Shown here piece by piece: positions 11,053 through 19,899 of a stretch of DNA of 28,350 nucleotides. Below the pieces are notes generated by a model that saw only the letters and a program-made list of their open reading frames with translations, was not told the origin of the DNA and searched no databases. Both the position numbers and the translations under genes were made by a program. Positions within the stretch are counted from its first letter, which is position 1. Each line of letters begins with the position of its first letter. The DNA comes from Pleurotus ostreatus/Saccharomyces cerevisiae fusant (lineage: Eukaryota > Opisthokonta): NCBI GenBank assembly GCA_024196135.1, contig JAMQCK010000321.1, forward strand, positions 1 to 28,350, in the 5' to 3' direction.

Positions 11053-14000
11053 ATGGCGGAACACATATACTCGAAGGGAACCCGCGTCTGGTTTGAGGAC
11101 AAGGACCACGCCTGGATATCCGCGGAGGTCACCTCAGTAACCAAGGGCGCCGACGATGCCATTAAGCTCGTATTCCTCAACGAGCACGGCAAGGTGCGTC
11201 CGACGCTCTTCACCCGCTAGCTCTGCTTACTCGGCGTCCAGGAAATTACGATTAACACGACCGCGAACGACATCAAAAGCGGGAAAGAGGGACTGCCGCC
11301 ACTGCGCAACCCTCCTCTGTTGGAGACTGCGGACGATCTCGCCACCCTCTCACATTTGAACGAGCCTTCCGGTGCGTCAATAGATGGACTGCTATGCCTC
11401 TGGACGCGCTGACACTGCTACAAGTCCTCCACACCATCCGCAATCGCTACGCGCAACATAGCATATACACCTACAGTGGTATCGTCCTCATTGCCGTCAA
11501 TCCCTTCCAGCGCGTCAACCTCTATGGCCCCGAGGTCATCCAGGCGTATACTGGCCGTAAGAGAGGGGAGCTGGAGCCCCATTTGTTTGCCATTGCAGAG
11601 GACGCGTATACTGCGATGAGGAAGGATGGGACAGGGCAGACAATCATTGTGTCCGGAGAGAGGTGCGTACGCCTCCTTCGCCTTGTATGCTTGTCTGACT
11701 CTTGTATAGTGGTGCAGGAAAGACAGAATCAGTAAGCTGCAATGCTCCAGCGCGTCGCGCAAACCCCTCATTGCCCATTCCAGGCCAAGTTCATCATGCG
11801 CTACCTCGCTTCTGTCAACCCCCCGGACAGCCCGAACAAGCGGTCGCTCAAGGTATCCTTGGACGATTCTAGCGAGATTGAGCGGCAGATCCTCGCCACC
11901 AACCCTATCCTCGAGTCTTTCGGTAACGCAAAAACGACACGTAACGACAACTCGTCCCGCTTCGGGAAGTACATCCAGGTGCGTTCGCCGCTCAACTCAC
12001 ATCCGCTTGCTGACTTGCGATTAGATCTTGTTTGACGGTCAACAAGAAATTGTCGGCGCCCGGATACGGACATACCTTCTTGAGCGTGCCCGCATCGTCT
12101 ATCAATCTCTCACGGAGCGCAACTACCACATCTTCTACCAGCTGTGCGCGGGCGCTCCATCGAAGGAGCGGAAAGACCTTGGCCTCGACACGGACACGTC
12201 GAAGTTCCAGTACCTCAAGCAGGGCGGACACTCGTCGACTCCTATCAACGGCGTCGATGACGCTGAAGAGTTTCGCTCGACGCAACAGGCTTTGTCCACT
12301 GTCGGCATCAGTATCGACAAGCAATGGGCCGTGTTCCGTCTTCTTGCCGCCGTCCTGCATCTCGGAAACGTCAAGATCACGCAGATGCGCAATGATGCTG
12401 CTCTGGACGAGAACGACACCTCGTTGCTGCTTGCAACGCGCTTCATGGGCGTCGATCTCGCTGAGTTCAAGAAGTGGACGGTCAAGAAGCAGATCACGAC
12501 GCGCTCGGAGAAGATCGTTTCCTCGCTTAATGCGGCGCAGGCGACCGTGGTCCGCGACAGTGTGGCTAAGTTCGTGTATGCGTGCATGTTCGAGTGGCTG
12601 GTTGCAATCGTCAACGAGAGTTTGGCGGGCGAGAATGGCGACGCGGCTGAGCGCGCGGAGATGTTCATTGGTGTCTTGGATATCTACGGTTTCGAGCACT
12701 TCAAGAAGGTGAGTTTGGCCTTCCTCAACGTAGTTCTGGTCCTGATGACTTCTTTAGAACTCCTTCGAGCAATTCAGCATCAACTACGCCAACGAGAAAC
12801 TGCAGCAGGAGGTAAATCCTCGCTGCTTGGCTGATTGTGCTGGTGCTCACGAGTCCCTTCCGTAGTTCAACTCGCACGTCTTCAAGCTGGAACAAGAGGA
12901 GTACGTCAAGGAAGAGATCAACTGGACCTTCATCGACTTCTCCGACAACCAGCCTTGTATCGACGTCATTGAGGGCAAGCTCGGTGTCCTCGCGCTCCTC
13001 GACGAAGAGTCCCGGCTGCCCTCCGGCAGTGATGCGTCTTTCCTCCAGAAGCTCAACACCCAGCTTTTGAAGCCCGAAAACAAGAACGTCTTCAAGAAGC
13101 CACGGTTCGGCAACTCTGCGTTTACAATTGCCCACTACGCGCACGATGTCACGTACGAGGCAGAGGGCTTCCTGGAGAAGAATAGGGATACGGTTCCGGA
13201 CGAGCATATGGCGCTTCTGGCTGCTACGAAGAATCCCTTCTTGAAGGAGGTCTTGGACGCCGCGCTCAATTCGGCAAGGTCGGCGGATGGGTCTGCGCCG
13301 AGTGCTGGCTCGGACTCTGGTAGCGGCAGCTCGCGGCGCTCGTCGGTCATCCCGGATCCTGGACGCCAGTCGTTTGTGGGTTCGAACAGCGGGTCTTCGT
13401 CTAGCGCTGCTCCCAAGCGCGGTCTCGCTGCGAAGAAGCCGACGCAGGGATCGATCTTCAAGGCCTCCCTGATCACGCTCATGGATACTTTGCATGTTAC
13501 GAACGTTCACTATATTCGCTGCATTAAACCAAACGAGCTGAAGAAGCCGTGGGAGTTCCAGCCGCAGCAGGTCCTTGGGCAGCTTCGGGCTTGCGGTGTG
13601 CTCGAGACCATTCGTATCAGTTGCGCCGGCTATCCTTCGCGTTGGACTTACGAGGAGTTCGCTGAACGGTGCGCTCAAGTCCCATCTTGTTCTAGCGCAT
13701 GTCTGAACATTGTGCAGATACTACATGCTTGTCCCGTCTTCAGTATGGCAGCCCATGATACAGTCGATGGACCTACGCAAGCTGTGCACGCTGATCCTCG
13801 AAGGCACAATCAACGACCCGGACAAGTACCAAAACGGCAAAACCAAGATCTTCTTCCGTGCTGGTATGCTCGCCGCCCTGGAATCTCTGCGCTCAGAGCG
13901 CCTCAACGCCATGGTCACCGTCGTGCAGAAGAACATGCGCCGGAGGATGGCTGTCAATCAGTACCGGCGCCTGCGGAAGGCGACTATCACCATCCAGACC

Positions 14001-16601
14001 TGGTGGCGTGGTATCCTGGCCAAGAGGCTTGTCGAGCACGTCAGGCGAGAGACGGCGGTGTTGCGGTTGCAGAAGGGTATTCGGCGTCATTTGGCGCGCC
14101 AGCGCTTCCTTGCGACCAGCCGCTTTGTCACGCAGCTCCAGAGCCGTAAGTACCTGTCCAGCTTCCATGCTACCTTGGCTCACATAGTGCTCCAGAGATT
14201 CGTGGTGCGCGGGCACGGCAGACGTACCGCAACTCCAGGACATACGAAGCTGCGTCCTTGTTGCAAAGCCTCCTTCGTGGAACGTGAGTCTTGGTACTAT
14301 GACCCCCGACTTGTCAATGCTTACTATGAACTTCAGCTTCGTTCGCCGGCGACACCGTGCAGAGGTCAAGCACGTCGTCTATCTCCAGTCCTGCATCCGG
14401 CGCAGACTTGCGCGGCGGGAGCTTAAAGCTCTACGCGCCGAGGCTCGCTCCGTGAACAGGTTCAAGGAGATCTCGTACACGCTGGAGAACAAGGTCGTCG
14501 AGCTCACCCAGACGCTACAGAAGCGTACGGAGGAGAAGAAGGAGTTGCAGGGCCGCCTGACCCAGCTAGAGCAGCAGCTGAAGGTCTGGCAGTCGAGACA
14601 CGAAGAGGCCGACGGCAAGGCCAAGTCCTTGCAGGCGGCTCTGACGGCGACGGAGGCTGAGTTGACGAAGCGTGACGAGCTGTTGAAGGCGAAGGCAGAT
14701 GTCGAGAAGCGCCTCGAGGAGACGTTGGCGAAGGCTGCAGAGAAGGAGGCTGCCATCCAGAAGCTGACAGAGGACCTCATTCACCAGGCCACCCGCCTTG
14801 AGGAAGTCCAGCAGCAGAGCGCCGCCGCCGCCCAGGCGCGCAGCCAGGAGGACACCTCTGTCATTGCCACCCTCAAGAACGAAGTCAGCAACCTCCGCGA
14901 GCAGCTCAACCGCGCGAATGCTCTCAACTCGCTCACAAAGGGTACTCGGATGGAGCCGCCCTCACCGACGTTCGTACCTAACCTGCGCTCAGGCCAACCC
15001 AATGGCGCTCCCGCCGAGCTCAACCCGCCGCAACGCCACCAGCGTCGCCACAGCTCCGCGGGCGTGTACGCGATCAACCCGTACGATTCGCGAACATCGA
15101 CGGACGAGTTGATCATGAACGCGCGGAAGGACAACGTGCTCAACCCGCGTGCAGTCTCCGTCGCGTACAACGGCGAGGACGGCTACTTGCGCTTCAAGAA
15201 CCGCGGTCTTCAGCACGAGACTGGCGACTACGAGGACCCGGCGGAAGAGAAGATCCGGCTCATGCAGGACGTCAAGCGGCTGGACGAGGATGTGCTCGAC
15301 GGGCTCATCCGTGGGCTCCGCATCCCTGCACCAAGCCAGAGCAACCCTGCGGCGGTCAAGGAGATCTTGTTCCCGGCGAACTTGATCAGCTTGGTCACCA
15401 ACGAGATGTGGAAGTACGGCCTCATCGCCGAGAGCGAGCGTTTCCTTGCGAATGTCATGCAGACCATCCAATCGCATGTCATGGTCAGTCTTTCATTTGT
15501 CTTCTCTACTGCTTCGGTCGTTGACATACTTGCAGTCGTTCAGTGGGGAGGACGCCATCATCCCGGGCATCTTCTGGCTCTCCAATGTCCACGAGATGCT
15601 CTCCTTCATCTGCGTTGCCGAGAGCGACATGCTCCAGGGCATTGGCCCGGGCGAGGAGAACGCCGTCCGTCCCTTCGACTGGAATGACTATGAGCGTCTC
15701 GTCTCCGTCGTCAAGCACGACCTCGACAGTCTCGAGTACAATATCTACCACACCTGGATGCTCGAGACCAAGAAGAAGCTCTCGAAGATGGTCATCCCTG
15801 CGCTCATCGAGAGCCAGAGCTTGCCGGGCTTCACGTCAAGCGACGGTGGCGGCCGCCTGTTCAACCGTTTGCTAAACACGAACACGCAGCCAGCGTACAG
15901 CATGGACGATATCCTCAACCTGCTGAACAAGGTCTGGCGGAGCTTGAAGTCGTACTACATGGAGGAGAGCGTGGTGCAGCAGGTCGTGACCGAGTTGTTG
16001 AAGCTCATTGGCGTGACGAGCTTCAACGACTTGCTGATGCGGAGAAACTTCTCGTCGTGGAAGCGGGCAATGCAGATCCAGTACAACATCACTCGCATTG
16101 AGGAGTGGTGCAAGTCGAAGGACATGCCGGAGGGCACGCTGCAGCTGGAGCACCTGATGCAGGCGACGAAGTTGTTGCAGCTCAAGAAGGTGAGCAGGAA
16201 TGTATTCTCTCCAGGTAAACGTCTGCTAACGTTCTTCAGGCCACTCCTGCCGATATTGAGATCATCTACGACGTCTGCTGGATGCTCAGCCCGATGCAAA
16301 TCCAGCGCATGTGCACGAACTACTACGTCGCCGATTACGAGGTGCGTCAACATATTGCTTGCATTCTGCCCATTCCCACTGACGCTTCTTCCAGAACCCA
16401 ATATCCCCCGAAATCCTGCGCGTCGTCGCCTCCCGCGTGCAGGCGAATGACCGGAACGACCATCTGCTTCTTTCTCCCGAGACGGAGGAGGTGGGCCCGT
16501 ACGAGCTGCCGCTACCGCGCGAGGTATCGGGGCTGGAGACGTACGTGCCGGCGTATTTGAATGTGCCTCATCTGAGGCGGCTGGCTGCCTTGGTATCATG
16601 A
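11053..16601 (+). CDS. myo2: Class V myosin heavy chain (cargo motor on actin cables)
   Basis: The model has 14 exons: 11053-11193, 11242-11371, 11425-11662, 11710-11731, 11784-11978, 12025-12708, 12758-12811, 12866-13668, 13718-14145, 14196-14283, 14337-15483, 15536-16189, 16240-16341, 16395-16601. Introns are 46-54 nt; the product is 1630 aa. The motor domain (about 1-770) has an SH3-like start, P-loop GESGAGKT (about 168-175), switch [14 protein letters not shown] (about 230-242), switch [10 protein letters not shown] (about 461-468) and the relay/SH-helix region with [13 protein letters not shown] lever arm of about six IQ motifs follows (about 800-955; for example [12 protein letters not shown]), then a coiled coil (about 955-1110) and a linker. 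The globular DIL cargo domain (about 1310-1600) contains [14 protein letters not shown]. Class V myosins carry secretory vesicles and organelles to growth sites in fungi. The last residues are LVS before TGA at 16599-16601. Confidence 0.96.
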
Positions 16602-16924
16602 GGGAGGGGGGAGTTAGAGTTATGAGCTGTTATGTTTTATACGCTGCTATCACGTTGCGCTTGGTCTCTTGTTTGTCTTCACGGATGCGATGCGTACTAT
16701 ATTCGTCTTTCAGATGTGGGCCAGTCGTCGCTGCGCGGAGGCGTGGTGTTCGTCGTATATTGTTGGTCGTACTCCGACCGTCCTATAGTTCTACCTGAAA
16801 GTACTATAGACCTTTACTGCTTGCATCATGGACGGTGTCGTACATAATGAACGGATGATTTTCTCGAACATTGAGCGCTGAGCAACAATGGTCCGAGATC
16901 TTCACCTGAGCCATGACTGCATGC
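16602..16924. other. Convergent intergenic region: 3' ends of myosin V and Cuz1-like gene
   Basis: These 323 bp lie between the stop codons of two converging genes and should contain both 3' UTRs and polyadenylation sites. The stretch is richer in T and A than the coding DNA around it. I see no gene or repeat. Confidence 0.45.
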
Positions 16925-17864
16925 TTAAGAGCGCGGCGAGATGAGAAGAGTCGATGCGTCCTGTACTTGTTCACCAATTGGCAGGTCGTTGCGAAGGATG
17001 GCCGGTTCTTCGCCCTCGAGGGTTAGTTGATGGGGCTGTTGACGTGAGCAAGTAAAATGCTCGAGGAGAGGGTTATGCTTACCCCAGATGACAGGGAAAA
17101 AAGGGTAGCAAAACAATCCAAAGCGCGCCCAGTGGACATGGTCTGGAATATCGTGACATAAATTCTGGATAACGCTGCATAGACGAACATACTTTTCGGA
17201 CCCAAAGTGTCTTTGTTTCCGTTTGGTCGGCAGCTCGAACATATATATGTAGGCGCTCTTCAAGAGGCGCGCTCGTATCACGCGGGTCGCCGGGTTTAGC
17301 CTTATGGCGCATCTTCATGGCTTCGACCTTGCGATACTGAGCCAGCTTGACGGGATCAGTCGGTAGTTTCTTGGTCTTTGTCGTGGACTTCGCAGGAGGC
17401 TTGCTCGCGGAGGGAAAGTTCTTGGCAAGCAATGCCTTCGCGGCGTCTTGCTTGCTAGTCGCAGGAGCCGAGGCCTTCGTAGCGAGTCCCGAGCATCGAT
17501 GCGAGTCAGGGTGACGGTGTCTGCAAGCTCGATTGACCGGGTTGAGGATAGAAAGTGGCGAGATCTCTTACTCCGCGCAGTAGAAGCCGGAGCACTGTGC
17601 GCAGGTTGGCAGTACAGTACTAGCAGACGCAACCGCGGTAGTCATCGATAGCGCAGTTTTGTTGCATTCATCCACTGCGCATCGCTCGAGCTTGTCTGCG
17701 GTCGTCAGAGGACGCGACTGCGAGGCGGAGGCGCATGCATGGCTGTCGGGCGTGAAGTGCGCGCGGCAGAATTGGTATGAGCAGTGGGGGCAGAGAATTG
17801 GGAGCAAATCGAGCTCATGGCAGCTGCTCAAGGCGCAGTGGGCGCCGATGGGGTTGAGATCCAT
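16925..17864 (-). CDS. cuz1: AN1-type zinc-finger protein, Cuz1/ZFAND1 type
   Basis: Four exons (17864-17572, 17520-17193, 17142-17083, 17035-16925) with 47-51 nt introns give 263 aa. Two AN1 zinc fingers lie at the N-terminus: about 9-44 (HCALSSCHELDLLPILCPHC, then FCRAHFTPDSHAC) and about 57-107 (CAVDEC, then CAQCSGFYCAEHRHPDSHRC, completed across the first intron). A Lys-rich linker follows (KSTTKTKKLPTDPVK). The C-terminal ubiquitin-like region (about 170-262) contains LHIYVRAADQTETKTLWVRK. This layout is that of yeast Cuz1 and human ZFAND1, which bind Cdc48/p97 and the 26S proteasome and help clear damaged proteins and stress granules under arsenite stress. The frame is open upstream of 17864, overlapping Vps2 exon 1. 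The Met at 17864 was chosen because the first finger normally starts within 10 residues of the initiator. Confidence 0.88.
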
Positions 17865-17958
17865 GCTGCGCTGATGAAGGTGATGGTCGGTGGCAAGCCG
17901 TTGTGCTGCATCGGATCCGGCCCGGGCCCCGGGCCACCGCTTGTCGTCCACCGCCATC
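17865..17958. promoter_or_regulatory. 94-bp divergent promoter region (Cuz1-like / Vps2) with a GC inverted repeat
   Basis: The initiators of the Cuz1-like gene (minus) and Vps2 (plus) are 94 bp apart, so they almost certainly share promoter DNA. At 17919-17935 there is a perfect inverted repeat, GGCCCGGG and its reverse complement around a single C. No TATA box is visible. Factor binding is inference only. Confidence 0.5.
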
Positions 17959-18907
17959 ATGAACATCATTGTGAGTGCGCCGTGCGTGGTGGTGTGTGCG
18001 GGAGTGCTGAGATACGTCGCAGGAGACGCTATTTGGCCGGTCGGTGACGCCTGCGGAGCGCTTGCGCCAGCACCAGCGCGCCTTGACGAAGGCGCAGCGC
18101 GAGCTGGACCGCGAGCGAACCAAGCTCGAGCAGAGTGAGAAGAAGCTCATTGCGGATATCAAGAAGAGCGCGAAGGCGGGGCAGCTGGTGCGTGTGGTAG
18201 CTCATGCCGTGTACGCTAGGCGCTGATGGGTCACGGTGGTAGAATGCGTGCAAGGTCATGGCGAAGGATCTGGTCAGGACACGCCGATATGTGCAGAAGT
18301 TCTACCAGATGCGGACGCAGCTCCAGGCCGTTAGTCTGAGAATTCAGACGCTCAGAAGTAATCAGCAGATGGCAGAAGCCATGCGTGGCGCGAGCAGGGT
18401 GCGTCTGTGATGATCAACACCTACTGAGTCCTTCCTGACAACACTCTGTATTTATTCAGGCTATGGCGTCCATGAATCGCGGCATGAACCTCCCTCAGAT
18501 TCAGAAGATCATGAACGAGTTTGAGAGGGAGAGCGAGATGATGGGCATGAAGGAGGAAATGATGTCCGACGCGGTTGACGACGTCATGGAGGATGAAGAG
18601 GACGAGGAGGAGGAAGGTGACAAGATATTGAAGGAGGTGCTTGACGAGATTGGGGTTGGGCTATCACAGCAGGTTAGTGTTCCTACGGGAGTCCCTGAAT
18701 GCGTCTCTTGACAACACCATCCTCTAGCTCACGGATGCGCCCACGGGTATCGCGTCCGCGGCACCTGTCGCTGCGCGGCAGCCAGTCGCACTTGGGGAGG
18801 CGGCCGATATAGGCTCCTCAGGCGCGGGAGGTGATAGTGGAGGGGGAGGTGGCATGTCGGACGAGGACGCGCTGCAGGCTCGTCTTGATGCTTTGAGGAA
18901 GGGTTGA
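17959..18907 (+). CDS. vps2: ESCRT-III subunit Vps2/Did4 (CHMP2)
   Basis: Five exons (17959-17970, 18023-18187, 18243-18398, 18460-18672, 18728-18907) with 52-61 nt introns give 241 aa. The 12-nt first exon codes only MNII and joins to ETLFGRSVTPAERLRQHQRAL, matching the start of CHMP2 proteins. The core helices contain LDRERTKLEQSEKKLIADIKK, MAKDLVRTRRYVQKF and LPQIQKIMNEFERE, all typical of Vps2. The acidic autoinhibitory stretch DEEDEEEEGDK follows. The C-terminus ends with a MIT-interacting motif, DALQARLDALRKG, which recruits the AAA-ATPase Vps4. With Vps24 and Snf7 the protein builds membrane-cutting filaments on endosomes for multivesicular-body formation. A Gly/Ser-rich linker precedes the last motif. 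Confidence 0.95.
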
Positions 18908-19454
18908 GGCGCTTGGTGTCAGGCTAGGGGCCGCGAATGTACGGAGGAATCGATACATTATATCTCTTTCTGAACACTACTATTATGACGGTGCATTTGT
19001 CGACTGGTCAGCGCACAAGTGGGATATAATGGTGTTCAACCTTTCCGAGAAGCAGATTGCGACACTGGATGAATATCATGCAGACTCAACGAGATCTTGT
19101 CCATCGCTGTTTAGACGCCGAACAACATCAAGTTGAGAAAGTTGCAATGTGACGGAAATGATAGATGCTTGGACATGGGGGTCCTTGTGTGGGGTGGCGG
19201 ATAGTTATGAGAGGAACATTCGGAGGTGTGCAGGCTGACTGGCTGGTACACGGGAACTGCTCCCGAAAGGTGTGACACAGAACACTTTGGAGGGGATAAC
19301 GGAAGGGTATAGCATACCCAAGGGCGGGGCGGGTGAATACGGCGAGGATGAGGGTGTCAACTGCTCGGCTGATGAGCTCTCAGGTCGAGCAGTTTAAAAC
19401 TTCATGTCGTGTAATTGGCGTCTGTGCACCGCTAGATAGTATAGAGACAGCGGT
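18908..19454. other. Convergent intergenic region, 547 bp
   Basis: This gap lies between the stop codons of Vps2 (plus) and the NDUFB4-like gene (minus) and must carry both 3' UTRs. The longest open frame (19333-19515) is short, overlaps the end of the NDUFB4-like gene and has no protein-like features. I see no RNA gene or repeat here. Confidence 0.45.
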
Positions 19455-19816
19455 CTACGCAGACTTTACGAGCGGCGTGCCCTTGCGAGGTACCCGCGTC
19501 TCGATCTTGTCCTGAACGATGCTCAGCTTGGGACGCTGGCGATGGAAGATGATGACTCACGAGGCCGTAGCTCGCAGAGAGCCAGATAGCGATTGGGACC
19601 GCGACGACGCCGACGATAGCAGTCTTGATTGAGTGCCTAGTCCAGCGGAAGCGAGTGTGGACGTTCTCGCGCTGCGGAAGGGGATGAGATGCGGTAATGA
19701 GCTGGACGAGGAGACACACAAGGAGGTTGAAGCGCTCGATGGCGGGGTCGGTCTGTCCGTGCGTGAGCAAAGGTCGGAGGAAGCGGCGGCGGGCGCACCT
19801 TGAGAACGCCGGCCAT
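19455..19816 (-). CDS. ndufb4: Small single-pass membrane protein resembling complex I subunit NDUFB4/B15
   Basis: Four small exons (19816-19799, 19752-19720, 19671-19561, 19511-19455) separated by 46-49 nt introns give a 72-aa protein. It starts MAGVLKTDPAIERFNLLREN and continues VHTRFRWTRHSIKT. One hydrophobic helix follows (about 34-52, AIVGVVAVPIAIWLSASYGL), then a basic tail KIETRVPRKGTPLVKSA. The order of parts (short DPAxxR start, FRWT before one membrane helix, RKG near the end) recalls the NDUFB4/B15 accessory subunit of mitochondrial complex I. I base this on memory of the family, not an alignment. All three introns have GT..AG ends and the joins are in phase. The second intron could be read through without a stop, but removing it gives the more family-like NLLRENVHTRF. 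Confidence 0.6.
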
Positions 19817-19899
19817 GACGGAAGAGGAAGAGGAGGGGTCTTGTTGATCGCTGTTTATTTGCCTCTTCTTACCTGCCACCATCATCGTCTCCCGCACTC
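19817..19899. promoter_or_regulatory. 83-bp divergent promoter region (NDUFB4-like / RBM-like)
   Basis: Only 83 bp separate the two initiators of this divergent pair, the shortest gap of its kind in the window. A pyrimidine-rich run containing TTTGCCTCTTCTTACC precedes the RBM-like start codon on the plus strand. Joint control of the two genes is inference. Confidence 0.45.

Noticed and set aside
10876..11109. An upstream extension of the transporter frame to an ATG at 11109
   Set aside because: It would overlap the first exon of the myosin gene, and its Arg/Cys-rich translation does not look like the family's N-terminus. The Met at 10875 is preferred.
446..16601. The formin and myosin V models both come out at exactly 1630 residues
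   Set aside because: The two proteins share no domains and have different exon structures, so the equal length is a coincidence.
18908..19454. A possible gene or RNA gene in the gap between Vps2 and the NDUFB4-like gene
   Set aside because: Only short frames without protein-like sequence are present, and I found no tRNA-like arms or repeats. It is best explained by the two 3' UTRs.
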